NCBI GenBank assembly: GCA_002336805.1 | Contig: DDEZ01000003.1 | Span: forward strand, 62,001-126,000 | DNA from: Bacteroidetes bacterium UBA1941 | GTDB lineage: Bacteria; Bacteroidota; Bacteroidia; Chitinophagales; LD1 | Length of the DNA stretch: 64,000 nucleotides | Direction of reading: 5' to 3' | Shown here: positions 42,073-50,700 of the stretch, one piece after another | How the letters are laid out: each line of letters opens with the position of its first letter | How positions within the stretch are numbered: position 1 is the stretch's first letter | Notes under the pieces: generated by a model | What the model was told of the DNA's origin: nothing | Database searches by the model: none | What the model saw: the letters and a program-made list of their open reading frames with translations, nothing else | Translations under genes and position numbers: made by a program

Positions 42073-43776
42073 ATGAATAGGTTGATAGTCATTGTCTTAT
42101 GTCTGTGGTCGCTTGCTGCTACCGCCCAGCTGCAGGGTATACCACCCATCACGCTGCGGCAGTATGGCAGCACCCCACTGACCGGCATCCACCTGCTCAC
42201 CAATACCAAGGACTTCGGCTTTGTGCTAAACCGTCTCCGGCCGCCGGCCTATCTCACTACAGTGCAGCTCATAGATGCAGGCAGGCCATTCCCGCCGGTC
42301 ATCTATCAGGCAGGTACGTATCATGTAGATAGCAGCCAGCATGTACCCGCGGCGGCTATGGACTTCTATACCACAGCAGACCTCCAGCCGGATGGCAGGC
42401 TCAGCTTTGTCTGTCATAGTGTGGTGCACGATACGGTAGCCCATCTCATGGCAGCCTTATCGTTTGATACGGCTATGCTATCCCTGCAGGGCTCAGATCA
42501 CATCCCTTCTCTGGATGGGCATGACTATAGGGTAGATAGCACCGGTCAGGTGTTGTGCGCCGTCTCTGTGCTGGATACCATGGATATCAGCTGCCTCTCG
42601 GGCACAGCCGGAGATACCGGTGTGGTGCAGACACAGCGCATACTGATACGCGATGCTGCCGGTCAGGTGGTATTCAGTTGGGACCCTTTCACCTCGGGTG
42701 ACTATAGCGTCTGCGAGATGCGCTACTACAATGCGGCCCAGGCTCCCTTCACCACACTGGACCCGCTGGACTGGTCGCACTTTAATAGTGCCCGCTGGGC
42801 CGCCGATGGCAATATCATCGTCTCCTTCCGCGAGGTAGGCTGCTTCAAAATAGACGTGCATACCGGCCACATACGCTGGAAGCTCGGTGGCCGCGATACC
42901 GTCGCGATCCCGGTACCTGATAGCCTCATGTACTTTGAGCAGCATGACTTCGTACAGCTGCCTGATGGCAGGTATACGGTCTACTCAGATGGAGACGCTG
43001 CTCATACCTTTATGGCCGGGCAGGTATATGTGGTAGATGAGGCCGCTCACACGGCCCGGCTGGCTGAGCGGTACCGCTCCTCTGGTGCTGGGTTCTCTGC
43101 AGCTATGGGTAGCTTCCGCTATCATCAGGACCTGAGGTTTGTCTGCTATGGCCTCTATCAGTCACTGGGGCAGCTACTGGCCCCGCCAGATCGCTTCTGT
43201 GATGTCTTTGACAGCGCAGGGCATGTGGTAGCAGCACTCGTCACACCGTATGACCAGATACCCTACCGCGCCATACCCGTAGACTGGTCTCCGGAGCATC
43301 TGCGCCCACAGATAGGTACGCAGGGTATGGGGCTTGGTATTCATTTGCCCGCAGGGCAGGTCTATACAGATATCCGCTGGTACGACCTGCTCGGCGACTC
43401 GGCAGCAGTGCCTGTAGATAGCGGCGCTGTACTCACCGTGCCGGTAGCAGGCCACACCTACGTGGCCGATGCCTATATCAATGCCACGGGTGCGCACAGC
43501 TGGCGTATCACTGCAGTGCCCTACACATACCTGCCCACAGGTGTGACCGGTGTATCGGCAGGTGGCTGCCTTATATATCCTAACCCTGCTCAGGGCCACT
43601 TCTGCATCCGCAATAATAGTGTACCGGCAGCCGGGGTACTCTATGATGCCATAGGCCGCGAGGTATCGCATATCTCTATACTCACAGGGGACAATGTCTA
43701 TCCTACGCCTGCGGCTAAAGGTATCTACACTATCACCTCCGGTGAAGGAAGCACTTATAAACTAGTGGTAGAGTAG
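42073..43776 (+). CDS. Arylsulfotransferase-like secreted protein with T9SS type A sorting domain
   Basis: A 567-residue protein with signal peptide MNRLIVIVLCLWSLAATAQ. The body matches the ASST-type beta-propeller pattern: LVFSWDPF-like VVFSWDPF, LDWSHFNSARWAADGNIIVSFRE, HTGHIRWKLGG and FEQHDFVQLPDGRYTVYSDGD. In arylsulfotransferases, histidines in such segments bind the sulfuryl group. The C-terminal 75 residues (LIYPNPAQGHFCIR, LYDAIGREV, KGIYTITS) are a type A sorting domain. It may be an extracellular sulfotransferase or a propeller without catalysis. It follows another T9SS cargo gene and ends before a 22-bp hairpin. Confidence 0.82.
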   Translation: MNRLIVIVLCLWSLAATAQLQGIPPITLRQYGSTPLTGIHLLTNTKDFGFVLNRLRPPAYLTTVQLIDAGRPFPPVIYQAGTYHVDSSQHVPAAAMDFYTTADLQPDGRLSFVCHSVVHDTVAHLMAALSFDTAMLSLQGSDHIPSLDGHDYRVDSTGQVLCAVSVLDTMDISCLSGTAGDTGVVQTQRILIRDAAGQVVFSWDPFTSGDYSVCEMRYYNAAQAPFTTLDPLDWSHFNSARWAADGNIIVSFREVGCFKIDVHTGHIRWKLGGRDTVAIPVPDSLMYFEQHDFVQLPDGRYTVYSDGDAAHTFMAGQVYVVDEAAHTARLAERYRSSGAGFSAAMGSFRYHQDLRFVCYGLYQSLGQLLAPPDRFCDVFDSAGHVVAALVTPYDQIPYRAIPVDWSPEHLRPQIGTQGMGLGIHLPAGQVYTDIRWYDLLGDSAAVPVDSGAVLTVPVAGHTYVADAYINATGAHSWRITAVPYTYLPTGVTGVSAGGCLIYPNPAQGHFCIRNNSVPAAGVLYDAIGREVSHISILTGDNVYPTPAAKGIYTITSGEGSTYKLVVE

Positions 43777-43823
43777 GCCTGCATTTCTAAGGATACCGTG
43801 CACTGCCACCGCTCGATGGCTCA

Positions 43824-43875
43824 CAACCCACATAAAGAGAGCGGGACCGAAGCCCCGCTCTCTTTATGTGGGTTG
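43824..43875. terminator. Long perfect hairpin, bidirectional terminator candidate
   Basis: A 22-bp perfect stem (CAACCCACATAAAGAGAGCG plus GG, and its complement) with an 8-nt loop lies between the convergent gene ends at 43776 (+) and 43890 (-). There is no long T-run, only TCTTTATG inside the stem, so it may also protect 3' ends. Confidence 0.7.
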
Positions 43876-43889
43876 AATCTTGACTCTGA

Positions 43890-46019
43890 TTAGGAAGCCT
43901 TCTCCTCCTTAGGCAGCAGCACCTTGCGGCTCAGCTTAAACTTGCCGGTCTTTTGGTCTACGTCGAGGAGTTTTACCTTGATGGTTTCGCCTTCCTTCAG
44001 CACACCGTCCATAGTCTCCAAGCGCTTGTGAGATACCTCAGAGATGTGGAGCAGGCCTTGCTTGCCCGGCATGAACTCTACGAAGGCACCGTATGGCATG
44101 ATAGACTTCACAGTAGCCTCGTATACTTCACCTACCTCAGGTGTAGCTACGATACCCTTGATGATGCGCAGGGCAGCATTCACAGAGTCAGCATTAGGGC
44201 CGAATACCTCTACGCGGCCACGGCCACCAGGTTCTTCAGAGATAGTGATCGTAGTACCTGTGGTCTTCTGCATCTCCTGGATGATCTTGCCACCAGGCCC
44301 GATGATCGCGCCGATGTACTCATTGGCTACAAACATCACCTCGATCTTAGGAGCATGTGGCTTGTAGTCAGCGTTTGGCTGTGGCATGGTCTCTACCAGC
44401 TTGCTCAGGATGTGCAGACGGCCTTCCTTTGCTTGCTCGAGGGCTTGCGTCAGGAGCTCCTTAGAGAGGCCGTCTATCTTGATATCCATCTGGCAGGCAG
44501 TGATACCCTTGGCAGTACCGCACACCTTAAAGTCCATATCACCCAGGTGATCTTCGTCACCGAGGATGTCAGACAGGATCACGTGCTTGCCACCATTGTC
44601 AGTCACGAGGCCCATGGCGATACCTGATACCGGAGCAGATATCTTGACACCTGCATCCATCAGCGCCAGTGTACCTGCGCACACGGTAGCCATAGAGGAT
44701 GAGCCGTTAGACTCGAGGATGTCAGATACTACGCGCACTACGTACGGGATATCAGTAGGCATTACCTTCTGCAGCGCACGGAATGCGAGATTGCCGTGGC
44801 CTGTCTCGCGGCGGCTGGTACCACGTGGTGTACGTGCCTCACCGGTAGAGAAAGGAGGGAAGTTGTAATGCAGCATGAATTTCTTCTCTTCATTGATGAT
44901 CACACCGTCTACCGTCTGTGCATCGAGAGATGTACCGAGGGTGATGGTAGTGAGTGACTGTGTCTCACCGCGGGTGAAGATAGCCGAACCGTGAGGTGAA
45001 GGCAGGTAGCCTACCTCGCACCAGATAGGGCGGATCTCGTTCATCTTGCGGCCATCGAGGCGCACGGTCTTATTGAGCATGGTCCAGCGTACAGCTTCCT
45101 TCTCCTCGTGGTGAAAGTACTGGCCGATCAGGAATGCCTTCTCCTTCAGCTCCTCTGGAGTGAGGGTAGCCTCAAACTCAGCCTGTACGGCGTCGAAGAG
45201 TTCCTTGCGCTGATGCTTGTCAGCCAGGCCCTTTGATGCGATCTCTACATACTTGTCATATGCGTGAGCGTGGATCTTAGTGCGCAGTTCTTCATCATGC
45301 TTCTCGTGAGAGTAGGTGCGCTTGGTAGCAGTACCGGCCTCAGCTTGCAGCTCCATGATCACAGCCACTTGCTTCTTCAGCATCTCATGTGCAAAGGCGA
45401 TAGCCTCTACCATCTCAGACTCGCTCACCTCTGCCATCTCGCCCTCTACCATCACGATAGATTTCTCAGTGGCAGCTACGATCATATCGAGCGTAGTGTT
45501 AGGGCCTTCTACATCAGACTTGCTAGGGTTGATCACCAGCTGGCCGTTTATCTTTGCCACGCGGCACTCAGAGATAGGACCGTTGAAAGGTATAGTAGAT
45601 ACCGCCAGTGCAGACGATGCCGCGAGGCATGCCAGCGCATCAGGCAGTTCATTGTCATCAGCAGATATGAGGGTCAGGTGTACCACTACATTGGCGTGGT
45701 AGTCATCCGGGAAGAGGGGGCGCAGGGCGCGGTCTACCAGACGGCTGGTCAGGATCTCATTCTCACTAGGGCGAGCCTCACGCTTGAAGAAACCACCCGG
45801 GAACTTGCCCGCTGCAGCAAACTTCTCCTGGTACTCTACTGTCAGCGGCATGAAGTCTACGCCATCTTTGGCATTGATATCAGCGCAGGCAGTAGCGAGG
45901 ATCATGGTCTTGCCATACTTCACTACTACAGAGCCATCGGCTTGCTTGGCCAGACGGCCGGTCTCGATCTCTACGATGCGTCCGCCGCCGAGGTCGATTG
46001 TCTTTTTGATTACTTTCAT
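43890..46019 (-). CDS. pnp: Polynucleotide phosphorylase
   Basis: A 709-residue 3'-5' exoribonuclease and RNA-decay enzyme. It has two RNase PH-type domains separated by a helical linker, catalytic-core segments such as KREARPSENEILTSRLVDRALRPLF (N-terminal half) and TPRGTSRRETGHGNLAFRAL (C-terminal half), a KH domain (YIGAIIGPGGKIIQEM) and an S1 domain (ATVKSIMPYGAFVEF). Length matches the family. It lies downstream of rpsO, the common rpsO-pnp order, though a terminator separates them here. Confidence 0.97.
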   Translation of the reverse strand: MKVIKKTIDLGGGRIVEIETGRLAKQADGSVVVKYGKTMILATACADINAKDGVDFMPLTVEYQEKFAAAGKFPGGFFKREARPSENEILTSRLVDRALRPLFPDDYHANVVVHLTLISADDNELPDALACLAASSALAVSTIPFNGPISECRVAKINGQLVINPSKSDVEGPNTTLDMIVAATEKSIVMVEGEMAEVSESEMVEAIAFAHEMLKKQVAVIMELQAEAGTATKRTYSHEKHDEELRTKIHAHAYDKYVEIASKGLADKHQRKELFDAVQAEFEATLTPEELKEKAFLIGQYFHHEEKEAVRWTMLNKTVRLDGRKMNEIRPIWCEVGYLPSPHGSAIFTRGETQSLTTITLGTSLDAQTVDGVIINEEKKFMLHYNFPPFSTGEARTPRGTSRRETGHGNLAFRALQKVMPTDIPYVVRVVSDILESNGSSSMATVCAGTLALMDAGVKISAPVSGIAMGLVTDNGGKHVILSDILGDEDHLGDMDFKVCGTAKGITACQMDIKIDGLSKELLTQALEQAKEGRLHILSKLVETMPQPNADYKPHAPKIEVMFVANEYIGAIIGPGGKIIQEMQKTTGTTITISEEPGGRGRVEVFGPNADSVNAALRIIKGIVATPEVGEVYEATVKSIMPYGAFVEFMPGKQGLLHISEVSHKRLETMDGVLKEGETIKVKLLDVDQKTGKFKLSRKVLLPKEEKAS

Positions 46020-46217
46020 CTTTGTTTGTTTTTGCGCCGGCGGTATTGCCGGAGCGGGTTATGATTATTGATTATTTACTGCAGGGATATAGCGATAAGC
46101 GCCTCTCAGTCAAAAGACTAAAGGGGAAGTGGGAGTGAAGCTTTAAGATCGTGATGGTTGTATTGCCTATCAGAAATCATAACTCAACAATCAGAAATGG
46201 CAAACCCCTTTAAATGC

Positions 46218-46247
46218 AAAAAGGTCGGTGTATCCACCAACCTTTTT
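46218..46247 (-). terminator. Intrinsic terminator between rpsO and pnp
   Basis: On the minus strand AAAAAGGTTGGTG pairs with CACCGACCTTTTT (one G-U pair) around a 4-nt loop, 8 bases after the rpsO stop. Read-through or a separate promoter must supply pnp. Confidence 0.85.
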
Positions 46248-46255
46248 GAGGGTAT

Positions 46256-46525
46256 TTACTTTCTGATGCCGAGTTTTTCTATGAGGGCACGGTAGCCGTT
46301 GAGGTCCGTCTTGCTCAGGTAGTTGAGCAGCCTGCGACGCTTACCTACCAGCTTGAGCAGGGCGCGTGTGTTTGAGTGGTCCTTCTTATTAGTAGAGAGG
46401 TGACCAGAGATATGGTTGATACGGTGAGTGAAGAGGGCGATCTGGCCTTCTGTAGAGCCTGTGTTCTTCTCAGAGCCACCGTATGTCTTGAAGAGTTCGT
46501 TCTGTGTAGTTGCAGTCAGTTTCAT
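46256..46525 (-). CDS. rpsO: 30S ribosomal protein S15
   Basis: The start is ATG 46525 (89 residues, the usual S15 length); a longer frame to 46591 reads into the promoter. Family features are GSTEGQIALFTHRINHISGHL, the conserved DHSNTRALLKLVGKRRRLLNYL and the C-terminal LIEKLGIRK. It binds 16S rRNA in the platform of the small subunit and often autoregulates its own message. It is followed by its own terminator and then pnp. Confidence 0.98.
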   Translation of the reverse strand: MKLTATTQNELFKTYGGSEKNTGSTEGQIALFTHRINHISGHLSTNKKDHSNTRALLKLVGKRRRLLNYLSKTDLNGYRALIEKLGIRK

Positions 46526-46561
46526 CTGTGCTTGACTTTGGTTTTTTTTCTTTGTGAGGTG

Positions 46562-46592
46562 CAAATATAACGGTATTTCCGGTAAATGCAAA
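46562..46592 (-). promoter_or_regulatory. Consensus promoter of rpsO
   Basis: On the minus strand TTTG (46592-46589), 19 bp, then TATATTTG (46569-46562): both boxes match the Bacteroidota primary sigma consensus exactly. The leader is about 30 bases and A-rich. Confidence 0.85.
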
Positions 46593-46656
46593 CGGTGTGG
46601 GTAAATGAATAATGAATAAGGGCCGTGGTAGAATGCATATAATATAGGACAAGGCT

Positions 46657-47016
46657 CTACGCCGCGTCCAGGCCCTCTATCTGCATCGTGCTCAGGCGTG
46701 GCAGGAAGATACGAAGATTGCCACGGCGGAGGGCCTCCTGATTAAACTTGTCACGTCCTATATAGGCCAGGTCTGCCATAAAGCGGTCTACCGAGAGGCT
46801 GGTGATCACAGTGGTAGAGGTGAGCACGGCATCACAGACGTACTCGCCCACTATCTCACGGTAGTCGTCGTACAGGCGCAGGGTGTACCTGAGCACTACG
46901 CGGTGCGTCTCAGAGATATGGTAGTGATACAGGTCCCTGCAAAACGGACTCTCCGGCAGGCGGTTGGTATCCAGCTGTATGTACTTGTCTTGTATGTCAG
47001 TCTTGATCGCATTCAT
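46657..47016 (-). CDS. Hypothetical protein, 119 aa
   Basis: A soluble protein without signal peptide or membrane span. It has an aromatic-rich first half (FCRDLYHYHISETHRVVLRYTLRLYDDYREIVGEY), then TSTTVITSLSVDRFMADLAYI and a C-terminal RRGNLRIFLPRLSTMQIEG. No known family is recognised. It stands alone between the rpsO promoter and the lipoprotein gene. Codon use is normal for the window, which supports coding. Confidence 0.55.
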   Translation of the reverse strand: MNAIKTDIQDKYIQLDTNRLPESPFCRDLYHYHISETHRVVLRYTLRLYDDYREIVGEYVCDAVLTSTTVITSLSVDRFMADLAYIGRDKFNQEALRRGNLRIFLPRLSTMQIEGLDAA

Positions 47017-47132
47017 ACTTCAAATGTAGTAAAGGCTAATTAAAATAGCAAATACCAGTTTAGCTAATAGGCTTGGCAATAAAAAAGGGAGGCCGTAAGC
47101 CCCCCCCTTGTCTCTGGATAATTGTCATCGTA

Positions 47133-48740
47133 TCAGCGCCTCTCCATAGATCGTGGAGCCGGGCGTGGTGCCGGCGCGCTCTGCCTGGGCTGCTGCTGAG
47201 GCATAGGACGCTGCTGTATCTGTGGCGCCGGCCGCTGCTCCATGCGCGGCTGCACACGCTCCATCTGAGGGCGGGTAGACGGTGCCGGGCGCTGTATAGG
47301 CTGCTCCTGCTGGCGGGGCTGGATCTGCTGTGGCGCAGGACGCTCTGCCGGGCGCTGCTGTGGTACCGGACGGTCCATCTGCCTGTCAGGGCGCTGTACA
47401 GGCTGGTCCTGTGGCCGCTGCTGCGGTGCTGGCCGCTCTATCTGCCTGTCCGGACGCTGCACCGGCTGATCCTGAGGGCGCTGCTGAGGAGCAGTGCGGT
47501 CGGTAGGACGATCAGCAACCCTATCTGTCGGGCGTGCAGGCTGCTCCTGAGGCCTGGTGGCCGGCTCGCGCGTACGCGGTATAGACTGATATGGATTAGA
47601 TGGATTATTTGGATTATTGTGCCCGGCAGGTGGTGGTATCGTATTCTTCTGCTGGTCCAGACCATTCTGGCGTATGATGCCGTGTACTGCCGTGGCGTTT
47701 ACTGCCTTTACCTCCGTAGGGGCTACTACCTTGGGTGGAGTAGCAGCGGCAGGATTGGCGGTGGCCAGGTTAGGGCGATAGAGGTTTAGCCTGTCACCGG
47801 TTTGCTTGCTACCTGTAGCTGTAGGCTTATTGACGTCATTGATGGTCAAAGTGTTCACCCGGTGTCCCGTCACACGCTCCACATTATTGATGGTTGGGCC
47901 TGCGTTAAAGGTCACGTTGTTGTACACATTCGTGTTATTGATCACCGTGATGTTGGTCACATTGTTATTGATGATCGTGGTATTGGTATTGTGATCTACT
48001 ATATAGTTGTGAACGTTATGGTCTACTATATGGTTTTGCGGGCAGAAGTTCCAGTAGTCTGCCGCCGGCCTGTAGCCAGCGTAGTAGTTCACATTAGGGC
48101 TGATAGGTGCCCAGCCGTAGTAGTTGCCATAGCTGCCCCAGGTCACCCATGCCGGTGCCCACGTATTGCCCGGCATCCACATCCAGCCATAGCCAGGCTC
48201 ATAAAACCAGCGGCCATAGTGAAACGGCGCCCAGCCCCAGCGGTAACCCGATACCCAGGTAGCACCATATTGTGTGTACTCCCAGTAGCCATTGGTAGCA
48301 TAGGGGCGGAAGCCCGGGCCCTGCGCAGGTACCCAGACATAGCCATAGCTGCCATAGTTCATCCATGAGCCATAAGGGGCCAGCTCATCATAGAAGGTCT
48401 GGTACGATGGCTGGTAGTAGTCTACACGCTGCTGGTGCGTAGCGTAGTACTGGTCATCTTCATAGTATTGATCATTGTATGCCTGGGAGCCGCTATATGT
48501 CTGTGCGGGCTGGCTGTACTGATCGGGAGCTACATACTCTTGCTGGCTGGTAGTAGCGGGAGGCGGTGTCTGTACCGGTGCTGCACTATAGTCAGATGGA
48601 GATGCCACATACGGCTTGTCATCTGCGGCAGGGCTCGTAGTGGCGGGTGTACTGGTAGTGGTAGAGCTGTAGTGATGCTTTGTCTTGCAGGCGGCCAGCG
48701 TGGCGGCGAGCAGCAGGGCTGTGAAAATACTTCTGGTCAT
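47133..48740 (-). CDS. Lipoprotein with aromatic YxWG repeats and a Pro/Gln/Arg-rich repetitive tail
   Basis: A 535-residue predicted lipoprotein: LLAATLAAC places the lipid-modified cysteine at Cys18. After a Ser/Thr/Pro linker comes an aromatic domain of repeated W-G/Y elements (PYGSWMNYGSYGYVWVPAQ, WVSGYRWGWAPFHYGRWFYE, GYGWMWMPGNTW), as in DUF6600-type proteins. A beta-rich NNxVTNITVINNTN segment follows. The last 150 residues are Pro, Gln and Arg with tandem units of RPQDQPVQRPDRQ. The tail is strongly basic and probably extended in the periplasm or cell wall. Function unknown. Confidence 0.75.
   Translation of the reverse strand: MTRSIFTALLLAATLAACKTKHHYSSTTTSTPATTSPAADDKPYVASPSDYSAAPVQTPPPATTSQQEYVAPDQYSQPAQTYSGSQAYNDQYYEDDQYYATHQQRVDYYQPSYQTFYDELAPYGSWMNYGSYGYVWVPAQGPGFRPYATNGYWEYTQYGATWVSGYRWGWAPFHYGRWFYEPGYGWMWMPGNTWAPAWVTWGSYGNYYGWAPISPNVNYYAGYRPAADYWNFCPQNHIVDHNVHNYIVDHNTNTTIINNNVTNITVINNTNVYNNVTFNAGPTINNVERVTGHRVNTLTINDVNKPTATGSKQTGDRLNLYRPNLATANPAAATPPKVVAPTEVKAVNATAVHGIIRQNGLDQQKNTIPPPAGHNNPNNPSNPYQSIPRTREPATRPQEQPARPTDRVADRPTDRTAPQQRPQDQPVQRPDRQIERPAPQQRPQDQPVQRPDRQMDRPVPQQRPAERPAPQQIQPRQQEQPIQRPAPSTRPQMERVQPRMEQRPAPQIQQRPMPQQQPRQSAPAPRPAPRSMERR
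47380..47500 (-). repeat. Tandem coding repeat in the lipoprotein tail
   Basis: Two near-identical units of about 75 bp encode RPQDQPVQRPDRQ followed by IERPAPQQ or MDRPVPQQ. Such arrays can change length by slippage. Confidence 0.7.
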
Positions 48741-48863
48741 GGTGATTGGATGAATACGTGTAAAGATATTAAAATCATGTATGCGCAGCTATGATACAAG
48801 ACCATGCCACAGCATATCAGGGATATACTTCATCACAGATTTTAACAAATAGGAGAGGAGGGC

Positions 48864-49160
48864 TTATGCCTTCTTGTCGTCAGCCTTGGCCGCGGTCACA
48901 GCCTGGGTCATGTCTGTAGAGATGCCGGACTTCTCTATACGGATCTTGACATTGCGGTCTATCTCTACGAGAAATGTAGTGTCATCCACCTTGTCTATCG
49001 TGCCATGGATACCGTTTGTGGTCACCACCTTGTCACCCTTCTGCAGGCCATCTACAAAGGCGCGCTCTTTCTTGACCTTTTGGCTCTGCGGGCGGATAAA
49101 GAAGAAATATATCACAGCAAACATCGCTGCATATATCAGTATCATGATTTTAGGATCCAT
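48864..49160 (-). CDS. yajC: Preprotein translocase subunit YajC
   Basis: A 98-residue protein with one N-terminal membrane span (ILIYAAMFAVIYFFFIRPQ) and the diagnostic FFIRPQSQKxKK, then GDKVVTTNGIHGTIDKVDD and the basic ISTDMTQAV region. It associates with SecDF in the inner membrane. It starts 3 bases after the DUF1573 lipoprotein gene, a pairing common in Bacteroidota. Confidence 0.95.
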   Translation of the reverse strand: MDPKIMILIYAAMFAVIYFFFIRPQSQKVKKERAFVDGLQKGDKVVTTNGIHGTIDKVDDTTFLVEIDRNVKIRIEKSGISTDMTQAVTAAKADDKKA

Positions 49161-49163
49161 TGC

Positions 49164-49625
49164 TTATTTTTTATCGTCGTTAGATGTTGGGGTTACTTCG
49201 CCGGAGAGGAATATCTCCTCATTGTGCATGACAGTATTCATCTGCATGGTCACAGACTTGTGTTGCTCGCCTTTCTTGCCTGTAGAGTTGAATGTCACCT
49301 TGACCTCTGCGGTAGCGCCGGGAGCGATAGGCTCCTTGGGATACTCGGGCACTGTGCAGCCGCATGAGCCCCATGCATTGGCTATGATCAGTGGCTTTGT
49401 ACCGGTATTTTTTACCGGGAAGATATGCGTCACCTTGTCGCCTTCTTTGATGGTGCCAAACTTGAATTCCTTCTCAGGAAACTCTACCGTGGTGGTATCC
49501 TTCAGGATAGCCTCCGGCAGGCCGGCATAGGGACTACCTTTTTTGAAAAAGGGGTTGCGCTCCTTGTCGCAGCTGGTCAGGATCAGGCCCGACAGGCACA
49601 GCATAGCAAATATTACTTTCCTCAT
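49164..49625 (-). CDS. DUF1573-domain lipoprotein
   Basis: The start is ATG 49625 (153 residues), giving the lipoprotein signal MRKVIFAMLCLSGLILTSC with the lipidated Cys19; a longer frame to 49664 crosses the promoter. The mature part is a DUF1573 Ig-like domain with FGTIKEGDKVTHIFPVKNTG, SCGCTVPEYPKEPIAPG and EVKVTFNSTGKKG. It is anchored in a membrane and its role is unknown. It forms a two-gene unit with yajC. Confidence 0.92.
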   Translation of the reverse strand: MRKVIFAMLCLSGLILTSCDKERNPFFKKGSPYAGLPEAILKDTTTVEFPEKEFKFGTIKEGDKVTHIFPVKNTGTKPLIIANAWGSCGCTVPEYPKEPIAPGATAEVKVTFNSTGKKGEQHKSVTMQMNTVMHNEEIFLSGEVTPTSNDDKK

Positions 49626-49633
49626 AGCGCGGG

Positions 49634-49664
49634 CAAATATAGTATAAAGCATGACCCCTGCCAA
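49634..49664 (-). promoter_or_regulatory. Promoter of the DUF1573-yajC operon
   Basis: On the minus strand TTG (49664-49662), 20 bp, then TATATTTG (49641-49634). The -7 box ends 8 bases before the ATG at 49625, so the leader is very short. Confidence 0.75.
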
Positions 49665-49753
49665 TGCCAGCTAGCAGTTGTGGAAATGTAGGTCCTTGTA
49701 TCCATTTGTAAGCTGGTATCATTTGTGTGTTAGCAGGTGGTATTGGGGCAGCT

Positions 49754-49761
49754 TACCTTTG
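49754..49761 (+). promoter_or_regulatory. -7 promoter element TACCTTTG
   Basis: A full TAnnTTTG match 20 bases upstream of the flavin reductase ATG at 49782. The -33 box is not at the standard spacing. Confidence 0.5.
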
Positions 49762-49781
49762 CCCGCTCTAAACTAACAGAC

Positions 49782-50345
49782 ATGTACAAACTGAAGATCA
49801 TCACGACTACCACCCGCCCCGGCCGCAAAGGTCCTATCCTCGCAGCCTGGATCGCAGAGATAGCTAAACAGTATCCCGACTACCATACTGAGGTCATAGA
49901 CCTGGGAGAGCTGAAGCTCCCCCTAATGGACGAACCTGAGCACCCACGCTTCCGCAAGTACCAGCACGAGCATACTAAGAAATGGAGCGCTACGATAGAC
50001 GGTGCGGATGCTTTCATCTTTATCACCGCAGAGTACAACTACTCCATGACAGCTCCGGTCAAGAACGCTATTGACTACCTCTTTCACGAGTGGGCAGATA
50101 AGCCGGCAGCTTTTGTGAGCTATGGCGGCGCATCGGGTGGTACACGTGCAGTGCAGATGCTAAAGCAGGTACTCACCACGCTGAAGGTAGTACCTGTGAC
50201 GGAGGCGGTAGTATTGCCCTTCTTTGCCAAGATGATCAATGATGAGGGAGGCTTCGAATCTAATGATGGCATAGACCAGTCCGCTCACGTTATGATGAAA
50301 GAACTACTCCGCTGGACGCTTTTGCTCAGGGCTAAAAAGGCGTAG
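49782..50345 (+). CDS. NADPH-dependent FMN reductase-family flavoprotein
   Basis: The start is ATG 49782, just before the first beta strand (KLKIITTTTRPGRKG); a longer frame to 49737 includes the promoter. The 187-residue flavodoxin-like protein has the FMN-binding pattern ITAEYNYSMTAPVKNAIDYL and SYGGASGGTRAV. Such enzymes reduce flavins, quinones or azo compounds with NAD(P)H in the cytosol. It is monocistronic. The substrate is unassigned. Confidence 0.9.
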   Translation: MYKLKIITTTTRPGRKGPILAAWIAEIAKQYPDYHTEVIDLGELKLPLMDEPEHPRFRKYQHEHTKKWSATIDGADAFIFITAEYNYSMTAPVKNAIDYLFHEWADKPAAFVSYGGASGGTRAVQMLKQVLTTLKVVPVTEAVVLPFFAKMINDEGGFESNDGIDQSAHVMMKELLRWTLLLRAKKA

Positions 50346-50700
50346 CGGCAAGAAGCCACGGCTCTATCTTAATATGGGCTGTGTATCGGGTGCTTGGTAT
50401 CACACTATATAGTCAACCGCAAAGAGCGCCAAGGACGCGGAGAAATTAATGGAATACCTTTGCGTTCTCCGCGTTCTTGGCGGTTAATACTGTTGAGTAT
50501 AAAGTTCCTTATCGTCTTTTAAAGTTACTCTGCGTTTTAGCGCTTTTGCGGTGAAAGACTCTCATCTTTCGTTTAGCGTTTTGAAGCTTTCGCGTTAAAC
50601 TGCTTTAATCTACCCACGGTAGGCAAATTTTTGTGTACCCAAAGCTAGGATGGTACGCGGTGAATACACTAATTTGGTTTACACAAAAACCGAAAATACA
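50346..50700. other. Gene-free spacer with CGC-AAG-type repeats
   Basis: A 355-bp spacer without a gene. AACCGCAAAGAGCGCCAAGG (50409-50428) and the inverted GTTCTCCGCGTTCTTGGCGG (50465-50484) form an imperfect 21-bp inverted repeat, followed by related units (TTTTAGCGCTTTTGCGGTG and others to about 50600). This resembles a repeat family common in Bacteroidota genomes. Confidence 0.65.
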
